From Sphingomonas sp. HITSZ_GF (lineage in GTDB: Bacteria; Pseudomonadota; Alphaproteobacteria; Sphingomonadales; Sphingomonadaceae): 64,000 nt of DNA. Positions 7,594 through 16,151 of this stretch are shown here, piece by piece. The position numbers and the translations under genes are program-made. The DNA is taken from NCBI RefSeq assembly GCF_029543155.1, contig NZ_JARQXA010000001.1, positions 682,001 through 746,000 of the forward strand. The letters run 5' to 3'. Numbering within the stretch: the first letter of the stretch is position 1; each line of letters opens with the position of its first letter. The notes under the pieces were generated by a model that saw only the letters and a list, made by a program, of their open reading frames with translations, was not told the origin of the DNA and made no database searches.

Positions 7594-9376
7594 TGCTGTC
7601 CTGGTGGAAGGCGAGCTGCTTGACGCTCAGCTTCACCGCGGCGGGCCCCTGCATGCCCGGGAATTTCGGCCACATGCCCTGCGCCAGCGCTTCGCGGCTC
7701 GAGGACTTCCGGCCTTCCTGGTTCTCGTACATCCAGTAGTTGCGCAGCACGGTCATCACATAGCCGCGCGTCTCCCAATAGGGGATGCTCTCGATATAGA
7801 GCAGCGGATCGCCGCCGTCCTTGATCAGCGTGTTCCAGTTCGAAACCGGGGTGGGGCCGGCATTGTAGGACGCGATCACCTTGGGCAGCAGGCCGCCGGT
7901 GAAGGGCTGGTCGCGCAGCTGCTCGAGATAGGACTGGCCGATCTCCATGTTGACCGAGGGCCTGGTCAGGTCGCTGGCGGCATAGGTCACGCCGTGGCGG
8001 CGGCCGATGTCGATCGCGGCGCCGGTCTTCACCTGCATCAGGCCCATCGCGCCGGCGGCGCTGCGGATCTCCGAGTTGAAGCGCGATTCCTGCAGCGTGT
8101 GGGCGAACACCAGCGCCTTGTCGACGCGCCAGCCGCCGGCCGGGGTCCAGTTCGGCGCCGGATAGCGCGCGGCGGTCAGCGGCTGGGTGCCCTGGGGGCA
8201 GTTGTGGGTGAGCCAGAGCTGGGTGGAGGGCAGGCTCAGCCGGCCGGCAAGGCGGGTGAGCGCGGCATGTTCCGAAGGCGAACCGAGCTTGGCCTGGTAG
8301 CGCAGCACTTCGTCGGCCAGCCCGTCCTCGTCGATCTCGACCAGCGCGGCGGCGACGCGCACGTTCGGGCGGCGCTCCAGCGCGCGCCAGTCCTCGGCGA
8401 CGAACTTCTCGCCGCGCGTCGGCTTGTCCTCGATGCCCAAAGCCGCCTTGGCGAGCAGGCCGTAGAAGGTCTCGCCATATTGGGTGGCGGCGCGCAGCTT
8501 CACTTCGACCTTGTCCGGATGGCCGCACGCCATCTCGGCGCGCGAGCCCCAATAGAGGCCGGCGGAGCGCAGCTCGGTGTCGGTGGCGCGGGTGGCGACG
8601 CGCTCGAAGGCGGCGGTGGCGCCGGCGCAATCCTGTTCGCGCCAGGCGGAGAGCCCGGCGACCCAGTCGGCCTGGGGTGCCCAGTCGCCAATGCCGTCCT
8701 GCGCCTTGGCGGCGACGCGGCGGGCATTCTCGTCGTCGCCCGCGACATAATAGATCCAGGCGACCTTCTGCTGCCACTCGGTCTTGGCCTCGGGCGTCAG
8801 GTCGGCCTCGAACTTGCCTACCACGCCTTCGGCCTCGAGGCCCTGATCGGCCTTCACATAGGGCTGGATGGCGAGCGCGATCTCGGTGGCGGCGGCGTCG
8901 CTCTTGATCGAGCGGGCGCGCTGGCGGACCGGCGCGCCGTCATACCAGATCAGCCGCGCCGCGGCGGGGATGGCGGGAGTGGTCACTGCGCCGCGGGTCT
9001 TGGCCATGCGGCTCAATTGCTCGGCCTGGGGAAGCTCGGGCGCGTCGCCGATCAGCTGGAGCAGCGGCGCCAGCTCGACCTTCGGCGAGTTCTTGGCGGT
9101 GTAGAGTTCGGCGCGCGCGATCGAGTGGAGCGGGCCGGGCTTCATCGAATCGAGCTGGAGCTGCGCGTCCTGCCAGCGCTCGGCACGGATCGCGGCGAAC
9201 ACCTTGCGGTATCCGGCCTTCTGATCGCCATCGAGCTGATCGGGGATGCCGTCGGCTTCGCGCGGCGCGGCGGCGGAGGCCGCGGCGGAATTGTCGTCGT
9301 CCGCGCGTGCATCGGCATGGGCGGCAATGGGGATTGCCGTGGACGCAAGCAGCGTGGCGGCAAACAGGATACGCAT
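7580..9376 (-). CDS. Periplasmic lytic transglycosylase (SLT domain)
   Basis: 598-residue enzyme that cleaves peptidoglycan glycan strands to 1,6-anhydro ends. Signal peptide at residues 1-23, then a long alpha-helical superhelical region as in Slt70, and a C-terminal SLT domain with catalytic Glu in [28 protein letters not shown] and the late [15 protein letters not shown] at 9376 is favoured because GGGGGAG lies nine bases upstream; a GTG two codons earlier is possible. Two bases separate it from the preceding UDG-like gene, so the two are likely in one transcript. Confidence 0.9.
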   Translation of the reverse strand: MRILFAATLLASTAIPIAAHADARADDDNSAAASAAAPREADGIPDQLDGDQKAGYRKVFAAIRAERWQDAQLQLDSMKPGPLHSIARAELYTAKNSPKVELAPLLQLIGDAPELPQAEQLSRMAKTRGAVTTPAIPAAARLIWYDGAPVRQRARSIKSDAAATEIALAIQPYVKADQGLEAEGVVGKFEADLTPEAKTEWQQKVAWIYYVAGDDENARRVAAKAQDGIGDWAPQADWVAGLSAWREQDCAGATAAFERVATRATDTELRSAGLYWGSRAEMACGHPDKVEVKLRAATQYGETFYGLLAKAALGIEDKPTRGEKFVAEDWRALERRPNVRVAAALVEIDEDGLADEVLRYQAKLGSPSEHAALTRLAGRLSLPSTQLWLTHNCPQGTQPLTAARYPAPNWTPAGGWRVDKALVFAHTLQESRFNSEIRSAAGAMGLMQVKTGAAIDIGRRHGVTYAASDLTRPSVNMEIGQSYLEQLRDQPFTGGLLPKVIASYNAGPTPVSNWNTLIKDGGDPLLYIESIPYWETRGYVMTVLRNYWMYENQEGRKSSSREALAQGMWPKFPGMQGPAAVKLSVKQLAFHQDSNANR

Positions 9377-9378
9377 GG

Positions 9379-10095
9379 TCACAGGCTCCCCCGGGTCAAC
9401 AGCAACATATGCTTCCAGGCTTCGCTTTTGGCGGCGGGACGGTCCAACAGGAACCGCGGGTGCAGGCTCGCCACCGCCTGCGTTTTTCCGCCGAAATGGT
9501 TAACATCGACTAAACCATTCGCCGGGGCGTCGTCATTCGTCTCAGGCACGACACGGCTCGCCGTTTGCCCGAGAATCAATAGCTTGGCTGGCTGGAGCAG
9601 CTTCAGATGATGCCGGGCGATCTCGATCAGGCGGCCTTCCTGATCGGGCGAAATCCGCCCGGCCAAGGGGCGGGCGGTAGCGAGCGACAGGAAATAGACC
9701 GAATCGCGCGCGACTCCGGCGGCAGTCAGCATCCGCGAGAACAGCTTTCCGGCCGGGCCATCGCTCAGAAGTTCGCTCTGGTCGTCGCTTTCCGGCATGT
9801 CGGTCAGCACGACAAACGCGGCATTTGCCGGGCCGCTCGGGGCGATCCGCGGAGTCAGCCATTCGGCCTCGGGAACGGTTTCGCCGGTGCGCCAGGCAGT
9901 GAAGGCGGCGAGCGTATCGGGCAGGGTTTCGGGCTGGGGCGACGTTACGGCAGCCTGCGCCACCTGCACGGGCGCGGGCCGCGCGAGCCAGTCGCGAGCC
10001 TCGTCTTCCTGGAGTGTCTCTACCCCTGCATCGCGCCACCATTCGAGCGCGCTCGCAAGGGTTCGCCCCCAATCCGCTGTGTATTCGCCTCCCAC
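9379..10095 (-). CDS. Uracil-DNA-glycosylase-like protein with degenerate active site
   Basis: 238-residue protein with the fold outline of the UDG superfamily (family 4/5-like): a DGPAGKLFSRML helix after the first strand, LLILGQTA in the middle, and the late motif SLHPRFLLDRPAAKSEAWK. Family 4 enzymes carry GEAPG at the first strand and four iron-sulphur cysteines. Here the first motif reads LTDMPES and no cysteines are seen, so uracil excision by the usual mechanism is doubtful. An N-terminal extension of about 75 residues is low in recognisable features. It is divergent from ETF-QO. The GTG at 10095 is the best start found, with weak ribosome-binding support. Confidence 0.65.
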   Translation of the reverse strand: MGGEYTADWGRTLASALEWWRDAGVETLQEDEARDWLARPAPVQVAQAAVTSPQPETLPDTLAAFTAWRTGETVPEAEWLTPRIAPSGPANAAFVVLTDMPESDDQSELLSDGPAGKLFSRMLTAAGVARDSVYFLSLATARPLAGRISPDQEGRLIEIARHHLKLLQPAKLLILGQTASRVVPETNDDAPANGLVDVNHFGGKTQAVASLHPRFLLDRPAAKSEAWKHMLLLTRGSL

Positions 10096-10217
10096 GCTCC
10101 CTAAGAGTCATGCCTTGACGGGCGGGTCAATCTGCCTTCATCGACCAAGGGACAAGCCGTTGCCAGCATGCGACGACAAGCATGTGGCCTGTGCCAGACC
10201 AAGACTAGAAGGATGCG

Positions 10218-11873
10218 ATGATGAGCGAACGGGAGTCGATGCCCTATGACGTCGTGATCGTCGGGGCAGGGCCTGCGGGCCTGTCGGCGGCGATCCGGCT
10301 GAAGCAGCTGGCCACGGAAGCGGGCAGCGAGCTTTCGGTGTGCATCCTCGAAAAGGGCTCCGAAGTCGGCGCGCATATCCTTTCGGGCGCAGTGATCGAC
10401 CCCAAGGCGCTCGACGAGCTGTTGCCGAGCTGGCGCGACGATGGCTGCCCCCTCGCCGCGACGCCGGTGACCGAGAATCACCACTGGGTGCTGAGCGAGA
10501 AGGGCAAGTCGAGCTTCCCCGAGTTCATCACCCCGCCGTTCCTCCACAACAAGGGCACCTATACCGGTTCGCTCGGCAACCTTTGTCGCTGGCTGGCGGG
10601 CAAGGCCGAGGAGCTCGGCGTCGAGATCTTCCCGGGCTTCGCCGCGGCCGAGATCCTCTACCACGACAATGGCAGCGTGAAGGGCGTCGCCACCGGCGAC
10701 ATGGGCGTGGCGCGAGACGGCGAGCACAAGGGCGACTATCAGCCCGGGCTCGAGCTGCATGCGAAGTACACCTTCTTCGCCGAGGGCTGCCGCGGCCACC
10801 TGACCAAGCAGGTCATCCGCAATTTCGAGCTCGACAAGGACAGCCAGCCGCAGATCTACGGCATCGGTATCAAGGAGCTGTGGGACATCGATCCCGCGCT
10901 GCACGTGCCGGGCCGCGTGATCCACACCCAGGGCTGGCCGCTGACCAAGGGCGCCAATGGCGGCGGCTTCCTCTATCACCAGGCCGACGGGCAGGTCGCG
11001 CTCGGCTTCGTCACCTGGCTCAACTACAAGAACCCCTGGCTCTCGCCCTTCCAGGAGATGCAGCGCTGGAAGACGCATCCGGAGATCGCCGCGATCCTCA
11101 AGGGCGCCAAGCGTGTTTCCTACGGTGCCCGCGCCATCTCGGACGGCGGCTTCCAGGCAGTGCCCAAGCTGGTCGCGCCCGGTGCGGCGCTGATCGGCGA
11201 CGCGGCGGGCTTCCTCAACGTGCCGCGGATCAAGGGCACCCACACTTCGATGAAGAGCGGCATGATGGCAGCCGAGGCGGCCTTTGCCGCGGTGACCGCC
11301 GGCCGCGAGGCGGACGAGCTCGCCGCCTATCCCGAGGCCTATGAGAAGAGCTGGGTCTATTCGGAGCTGCGCGGCGTCCGCAACGTCGCGCCGCTGGTCA
11401 AGAAGTTCGGCGACAAGTTCGGCACGATCCTGGCCGGCGCGGCGATGTGGAGCGAGCTGCTCGGCATCCGCTGGCCGTTCACGATGCAGCACAAGCCGGA
11501 CAATGAGAGCCTGCTCCACGCCTCCGAAGCGCCGAAGATCGACTATCCCAAGCCCGACGGCGTGCTCACCTTCGATCGCCTCTCCTCGGTGTTCATCTCG
11601 AACACCAACCATGAGGAGGACCAGCCCGTCCACCTGACGCTGAAGGACCCGGAAGTTCCGATCGGGTACAATCTTCCGATGTACGCCGAGCCCGCACAGC
11701 GCTACTGTCCGGCGGGTGTCTATGAAGTTGTCGGCGAAGGCGATGATCTGCGCTTCCAGATCAACGCGCAGAATTGCGTCCACTGCAAGACGTGCGACAT
11801 CAAGGATCCTACCCAGAACATCAATTGGGTGGTCCCTGAGGGCGGCGGCGGTCCCAATTATCCGAACATGTAG
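10218..11873 (+). CDS. Electron transfer flavoprotein-ubiquinone oxidoreductase
   Basis: 551-residue inner-membrane-associated flavoprotein that passes electrons from electron transfer flavoprotein, reduced by acyl-CoA and other dehydrogenases, to ubiquinone. FAD-binding VVIVGAGPAGLSAA is at residues 12-25, a second FAD segment ALIGDAAGFLNVPRIKG near 332-348, and the [4Fe-4S] ligands are in CPAGVYE and CVHCKTCDIKDP near the C-terminus. The ending matches known family members. ATG at 10218 or 10221. Together with the crotonase and the acyl-CoA dehydrogenase elsewhere in the window it fits fatty or branched-chain acyl oxidation. Confidence 0.95.
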   Translation: MMSERESMPYDVVIVGAGPAGLSAAIRLKQLATEAGSELSVCILEKGSEVGAHILSGAVIDPKALDELLPSWRDDGCPLAATPVTENHHWVLSEKGKSSFPEFITPPFLHNKGTYTGSLGNLCRWLAGKAEELGVEIFPGFAAAEILYHDNGSVKGVATGDMGVARDGEHKGDYQPGLELHAKYTFFAEGCRGHLTKQVIRNFELDKDSQPQIYGIGIKELWDIDPALHVPGRVIHTQGWPLTKGANGGGFLYHQADGQVALGFVTWLNYKNPWLSPFQEMQRWKTHPEIAAILKGAKRVSYGARAISDGGFQAVPKLVAPGAALIGDAAGFLNVPRIKGTHTSMKSGMMAAEAAFAAVTAGREADELAAYPEAYEKSWVYSELRGVRNVAPLVKKFGDKFGTILAGAAMWSELLGIRWPFTMQHKPDNESLLHASEAPKIDYPKPDGVLTFDRLSSVFISNTNHEEDQPVHLTLKDPEVPIGYNLPMYAEPAQRYCPAGVYEVVGEGDDLRFQINAQNCVHCKTCDIKDPTQNINWVVPEGGGGPNYPNM

Positions 11874-13458
11874 CCTCGCGCTGGCGCTGCTGGCGGCGCT
11901 GCCCGCCACGGCCCAGAACGCGCCGCCGCCGGCCGTCGACCTGCGCGACTATGCCCGCGCCCGCGCCGCCGATGCCGCGGGCGACGCCGCGCGGGCGGCC
12001 GCCGGCTATGCCCGCGCGCTCGATGCCGTGCCCGACGACCAGGTGCTGGCGATGCGCGCCTATCGCCAGGGGCTTGCCGCCGGCGATTTCGCGCTGGCCA
12101 GCCGCGCCGCCGCGGTGCTTGATCGCGCCACCGTCGCGCCGCCCGATACCGCGCTGCTCGCCTTCGCGCTGGCGCTGCACGCCGGCGATCGGGCGGGGGA
12201 GGATCGTGCGCTCGTCCGCCTTTCCCAGGCGCAGCTCGATTTCCTGGTGCCGGTGCTGCGCGCCTGGATCACGCTCGATCGCCGCCAGGACCCGTTCATC
12301 CCGCTCGACGCCGCGCGCAGCAACGGCCTTGCCGCGCCCTTCGCCCAGCGCCACCGCGCGCTGCTGCTGATCGCGCTGGGCAAGGCGGACGAGGGGCTGT
12401 TCGCGCTCGCCGCCGCCAGCGGCTCCGATCCGGCGCAGGATCCCCGCATCGACGCCGCGATCGCGCTGCTCCGCGCCGGCAAGCCCGACAAGGCCGATAC
12501 CATCCTCTCCGGCCTGGCCGGCGCCTCCAAGGCGTGGCGCAAGCGCCAGGCCAAGGCGGGCAAGCCCGATGCCCGGTTCGGCGCCGCGCACCTGTTCCTC
12601 GGCCTCGCCAGCGACCTGCGCGATGCCGATATGGCGCCGCTCTCGATCCTGCTCGCCCGTGCCGCGCTGCTGCTCGATCCGCAGGAAGACCGCGCCCGCC
12701 TGCTGCTTGCCGATGCGCTGTCGCGCAGCAATGCTGGCGAGGTCGCGCTCGACACGCTCGCCGGCATCCGCCTCGACGGTCCCTTCGCCCGCAGCGCCGC
12801 GGCAGGGCAGGTGGGGACGCTCCGTCGCGCCGGCCGCCTGCCCGAGGCGCTCGCGCTGGCCGAGAAGCTCGCCAGTGCCGAGGGCGCCACGGCGCAGGAC
12901 CTGCGCAGCTATGGCGAGCTGCTGTTCCAGACCGGCCGCTATGGCGCCGCCGCCGCCGCCTTCGGCCAGGCACTGGGCAAGGCCAAGGGCGATGGTGGCT
13001 GGGAGCTGCATTATCTGCACGGCGCCGCGCTCGATCGCGCCGGCAAGTGGAGCGAGGCGCTGCCCGCGCTCCAGCGCGCGGTCGCGCTTGGCCCCGACGA
13101 GCCCGAGGCGCTGGCCTGGCTCGGCAATGCCCAGGTCGAGCGCGGGGTCGACCTGACCGGCGCGCAGGCGCTGCTCGAGCGCGCCCGCACCCTCAAGCCC
13201 GACGATCCCGAGATCACCGATTCGCTCGGCCGCGCCTATTATGCCGAGGGCCAGCTGGCCAAGGCGGTGCCGCTGCTCGAGCAGGCGGTGCGTGCCGATC
13301 CGGGCAATGCCCGCGCCAACGAGCATCTCGGCGATGCCTATTGGACGCTCGGCCGCCGCACCGAGGCACGCTATGCCTGGCGCGCCGCCGAAGTCACCGC
13401 CGAGGAAGGCGACCTCGCCCGGATCAAGGCCAAGCTCGCCGACGGCCTGGCCAAATGA
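11743..13458 (+). CDS. Exported tetratricopeptide-repeat protein, start unclear
   Basis: Alanine-rich TPR protein whose repeats (for example LHYLHGAALDRAGKW, LAWLGNAQVERG, SLGRAYYAEGQ, EHLGDAYWTLGR) fill the C-terminal 300 residues. A clear signal-peptide core, SLALALLAALPATAQ, lies right after the ETF-QO stop codon, but the frame has no ATG, GTG or TTG between it and ATG 11743, deep inside the ETF-QO gene. Either translation begins at 11743 giving a 571-residue product with a long basic N-region, or a rare ATT/ATC codon (11857, 11860) is used. The last bases overlap ispE as ATGA. Likely a periplasmic scaffold; partner not known. Confidence 0.7.
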   Translation: MICASRSTRRIASTARRATSRILPRTSIGWSLRAAAVPIIRTCSLALALLAALPATAQNAPPPAVDLRDYARARAADAAGDAARAAAGYARALDAVPDDQVLAMRAYRQGLAAGDFALASRAAAVLDRATVAPPDTALLAFALALHAGDRAGEDRALVRLSQAQLDFLVPVLRAWITLDRRQDPFIPLDAARSNGLAAPFAQRHRALLLIALGKADEGLFALAAASGSDPAQDPRIDAAIALLRAGKPDKADTILSGLAGASKAWRKRQAKAGKPDARFGAAHLFLGLASDLRDADMAPLSILLARAALLLDPQEDRARLLLADALSRSNAGEVALDTLAGIRLDGPFARSAAAGQVGTLRRAGRLPEALALAEKLASAEGATAQDLRSYGELLFQTGRYGAAAAAFGQALGKAKGDGGWELHYLHGAALDRAGKWSEALPALQRAVALGPDEPEALAWLGNAQVERGVDLTGAQALLERARTLKPDDPEITDSLGRAYYAEGQLAKAVPLLEQAVRADPGNARANEHLGDAYWTLGRRTEARYAWRAAEVTAEEGDLARIKAKLADGLAK

Positions 13459-14255
13459 TCGTCGAAATCGCGAAGGCCAAGCTCAACCTGGCGCTGCACG
13501 TCCGCGCCCGCCGGAGCGACGGCTATCACGAGCTGGAAACGCTGTTCGCCTTCGTCGCCGACGGCGACATCGTCACCGTCGCGCCCGCCGACGCGGACAG
13601 CTTCGCGCTCGCCGGGCCCTTCGCCGCGGTGCTTGGCGGGGAGGGCGACAATCTCGTCACGCGCGCGGCCCGGGGCTTTCGCGAAGCCTTTGGTGGCGGC
13701 GCGCATGCGATCACGCTCGACAAGCGCCTGCCGGTTGCCTCGGGGATCGGCGGCGGTTCGGCCGATGCGGCAGCGACGCTGCGCGCGCTCGGGCGGCTCC
13801 ACGGCGTTTCGCTCGACGCGCTGTTTCCGCTCGCCGACGCGCTCGGTTCGGACGTTCCCGCCTGCCTCTATGGCGTCACCGCGATCGGGCGGGGCAGGGG
13901 CGAGCAGCTCGAGCCGGTCCCCGGCCTGCCCGGTGTGCCGGTGCTCCTGGTCAATCCCGGCGTCGCGGTCTCGACGGCCGAGGTGTTCCGCCGCTGGGAC
14001 GGCGTCGATCGCGGCCCGCTCCCCGCCGATCCTGCGGCAGGCCGCAACGACCTGGAGCCGCCCGCCCGCGCGATCGCCCCGGTGATCGGCGACGTGCTCG
14101 ACGCGCTGGCGGCGCAGCCGGGGGCGGGGCTGGTGCGCATGTCCGGCTCGGGCGCCACCTGCTTCGCGCTGTTCGACAGCGATGCGAGCCGGGATGCGGC
14201 GGCGGATGCGCTTTCGGCGCGCGGCTGGTGGATGCTCGCATCAAACCTGAGCTGA
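13455..14255 (+). CDS. ispE: 4-diphosphocytidyl-2-C-methyl-D-erythritol kinase
   Basis: GHMP-family kinase of 266 residues that phosphorylates CDP-methylerythritol in the non-mevalonate isoprenoid pathway. It shows AKAKLNLALHV at the start, the ATP-binding glycine motif VASGIGGGSADAAATL near residues 96-111, and the C-terminal MSGSGATCFALF. The start ATG overlaps the stop of the TPR gene by four bases (ATGA), so the two are translationally coupled. The stop codon is abutted by a palindromic element. Cytoplasmic and expected to be essential. Confidence 0.95.
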   Translation: MIVEIAKAKLNLALHVRARRSDGYHELETLFAFVADGDIVTVAPADADSFALAGPFAAVLGGEGDNLVTRAARGFREAFGGGAHAITLDKRLPVASGIGGGSADAAATLRALGRLHGVSLDALFPLADALGSDVPACLYGVTAIGRGRGEQLEPVPGLPGVPVLLVNPGVAVSTAEVFRRWDGVDRGPLPADPAAGRNDLEPPARAIAPVIGDVLDALAAQPGAGLVRMSGSGATCFALFDSDASRDAAADALSARGWWMLASNLS

Positions 14256-14353
14256 TCCCCGGCGAAAGCCGGGGCCCAGTTTCGGCGCACCTGGTTAGGC
14301 ACGACAGCCTCTCGAACGACACTGCAACTGGGCCCCGGCTTTCGCCGGGGAAC
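14254..14353. repeat. REPIN-like element, GTTCCCCGG family, long spacer
   Basis: Arms ATCCCCGGCGAAAGCCGGGG and GCTTTCGCCGGGGAAC. The first base pair of the left arm falls within the TGA stop of ispE. Its spacer (about 60 bases) is longer than in other copies. The remaining 190 bases up to the next gene show no coding sequence. Confidence 0.8.
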
Positions 14354-14543
14354 AAGTGAGGCGCAGTTAACCAGTCCATTTAGCGAGATATTGGGAGCTC
14401 GGCGCCCATAACATCCGCAGCGGATCGATTGCCGGGAGCAGGACGTCCGTTGGTGGCGCGGGCAGGGGGCATGGGCCCCAGCCCGCCCCATCCCAGGACG
14501 CTCGGGCCTTAACAGCGCGGCTCCGATCGGGCACAGCCTGCGC

Positions 14544-15266
14544 ATGATCCACGTCACGCGAACCGGCACCGTCGCCACCATTGCTCTGGCCCGCCCCGAA
14601 GCGAAGAACGCGCTCCCCACTGCCGCCTGGCAGGCGCTCGCCGCCGCTGCGGCCGAAGTCGCCGATGCCCGCGCAGTGATCCTCCGCTCCGATGTCGCCG
14701 GCATCTTCTCCGCCGGCGCCGATATCCGCGAGTTCGAGCAGCTCCAGTCCGATCGGGCGCTGCGCACCCAGTTCCGCCAGGCGATGCGCGCGGGGATCGA
14801 GGCGGTCGCCGCACTGCCGATGCCGGTGATCGCCGCGATCGACGGGGGCTGCTTCGGCGCCGCGGTGGCGCTGATCCTTGCCGCCGACATCCGTATCGCC
14901 GGCAATCTCTCCGAATTCGCGATCACGCCCGCGCGGCTCGGCATCGGCTATCCGCGCGAGGACGTTGCCCGGCTCCAGGCGCAGGTCGGCAAGGGTATGG
15001 CCTCGCTCCTGCTCTTCACCGGCGACAAGCTCCGCTCCGATGAGGTCCACAAGATCGGCCTGGTCGAACTGAAGACCCGCAAGGCGATCGACACCGCCAC
15101 GGCGATGGCGACCGCGATCGCCGGCAACGCGCCCGAAGCGGTCCGGCTGCTCAAGCGCACGCTGCGCGGCGAGCAGACCGATCAGGGCTTCGAGGATGCG
15201 TTCGGCGGTGCCGAATTCGCCGAAGGGCTGGCGTCGTTCCGCGAGCGCCGGAACCCGGTCTGGTGA
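14544..15266 (+). CDS. Enoyl-CoA hydratase/isomerase family protein
   Basis: Crotonase-fold protein of 240 residues. The oxyanion-hole segments are SAGADIREFE near residues 55-65 and IDGGCFGAAVALILAADI near 97-114. The second catalytic glutamate region reads LGIGYPREDVARL, so hydratase or another CoA-ester reaction is possible; the substrate cannot be told. Length is slightly short for the family. The next gene starts within its stop codon (GTGA overlap), giving an unexplained pairing with an N-formylglutamate amidohydrolase. Confidence 0.88.
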   Translation: MIHVTRTGTVATIALARPEAKNALPTAAWQALAAAAAEVADARAVILRSDVAGIFSAGADIREFEQLQSDRALRTQFRQAMRAGIEAVAALPMPVIAAIDGGCFGAAVALILAADIRIAGNLSEFAITPARLGIGYPREDVARLQAQVGKGMASLLLFTGDKLRSDEVHKIGLVELKTRKAIDTATAMATAIAGNAPEAVRLLKRTLRGEQTDQGFEDAFGGAEFAEGLASFRERRNPVW

Positions 15267-15961
15267 GCGTCGCGGAGATTGTCGAGGGCGGTGCGGCGGA
15301 CGTGCTGCTGCTGTGCGACCATGCCTCGAACGCCGTGCCGGCCGACATCGATCTCGGTATCGATCCGGCCTTGCTCGACAATCATATCGCGATCGATATC
15401 GGGGCGGCCGCGGTCACCCGCGCGCTGGCGGCGAAGCTCGATTGCCCGGCGATCCTCGCCACGGTCTCGCGGCTGGTGATCGACCTGCACCGCGAGCCCG
15501 ATCATGTCGGCCTGATCCCGCATCGGAGCGACGGCCATCTGGTCCCCGGCAACGAGAGCGTCGACAAGGCCGCCCGCATCGCGCGCTTCCACGCGCCCTA
15601 TCACCGGCTGATCCGCGAGCGGGTGCGGGCGCAGCGCCCCCGGCTGATCCTGTCGATCCACAGCTTCACGCCCTGTCTCGAGCATGGCGGCACCGATCGC
15701 CCCTGGCAGGTCGGCATCCTCTACAATCGCGACACCCGCGCTGCGCGCCCTGCGGTGCAATTCTTCCGCGACCGCGGCTTCACCACCGGCGACAACGAAC
15801 CCTATTCGGGCCGCCTGCTCAACGCCACGCTCAACCGCCATGCCGAGGGGCAGGGCATCCCCTCGGTCGCGATCGAGATCCGCAACGATTTGATCCGCGA
15901 GGATGCGGGGGTGGGGGAATGGGCCGGGGTGCTGGCCGATCTGGCGCGGCATCTTCTGTAA
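15263..15961 (+). CDS. N-formylglutamate amidohydrolase family protein
   Basis: 232-residue member of the HutG/FGase family, which hydrolyses N-formyl-L-glutamate in histidine breakdown, though many homologues act on other N-acyl amino acids. The family start DVLLLCDHASNAVP is at residues 13-26, followed by RLVIDLHREPD, ILSIHSFTP (metal ligand His) and AIEIRND. No other hut gene lies near, so the substrate is open. GTG start overlaps the crotonase stop by four bases. A palindromic element begins right after its stop codon. Confidence 0.87.
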   Translation: MSVAEIVEGGAADVLLLCDHASNAVPADIDLGIDPALLDNHIAIDIGAAAVTRALAAKLDCPAILATVSRLVIDLHREPDHVGLIPHRSDGHLVPGNESVDKAARIARFHAPYHRLIRERVRAQRPRLILSIHSFTPCLEHGGTDRPWQVGILYNRDTRAARPAVQFFRDRGFTTGDNEPYSGRLLNATLNRHAEGQGIPSVAIEIRNDLIREDAGVGEWAGVLADLARHLL

Positions 15962-16068
15962 ATTCCCCTCCCTGGAAGGGAGGGGCTAGGGGTGGGTGGG
16001 CTTCAACAGGCCGTGGTGCTCGTGGAGAGCAACCCACCCCCGACCCCTCCCTTCCAGGGAGGGGAGTA
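15962..16068. repeat. REPIN-like element, CCCCTCCCTGGAAGGGAGGGG family
   Basis: Left arm CCCCTCCCTGGAAGGGAGGG then CTAGGGGTGGGTGGG; the mirror copy CCCACCCCCGACCCC plus CTCCCTTCCAGGGAGGGG closes it. Each arm is itself a palindrome. It starts immediately after the upstream stop codon. A second copy lies at 17881. Confidence 0.85.
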
Positions 16069-16098
16069 AGTAGGGATTCACGCCGGGCCATAATTTCT

Positions 16099-16119
16099 TT
16101 GCGCAAGACTATTGCGCAA
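16099..16119. promoter_or_regulatory. Two TTGCGCAA palindromes upstream of ilvD
   Basis: The self-complementary octamer TTGCGCAA occurs at 16099-16106 and again at 16112-16119, with centres 13 bases apart, inside the 83-base region before ilvD. A further partial copy, CTTGCGCAT, touches the start codon. Paired palindromes just upstream of an amino-acid biosynthesis gene look like an operator; the regulator is not known. Confidence 0.45.
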
Positions 16120-16151
16120 AACGCCGCTTTCACGACATAGGCTTGCGCATC

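Noticed and set aside
7301..9610. Plus-strand open frame of 769 codons opposite the lytic transglycosylase and moaB
   Set aside because: Shadow frame; SLT motifs and MoaB motifs are on the other strand.
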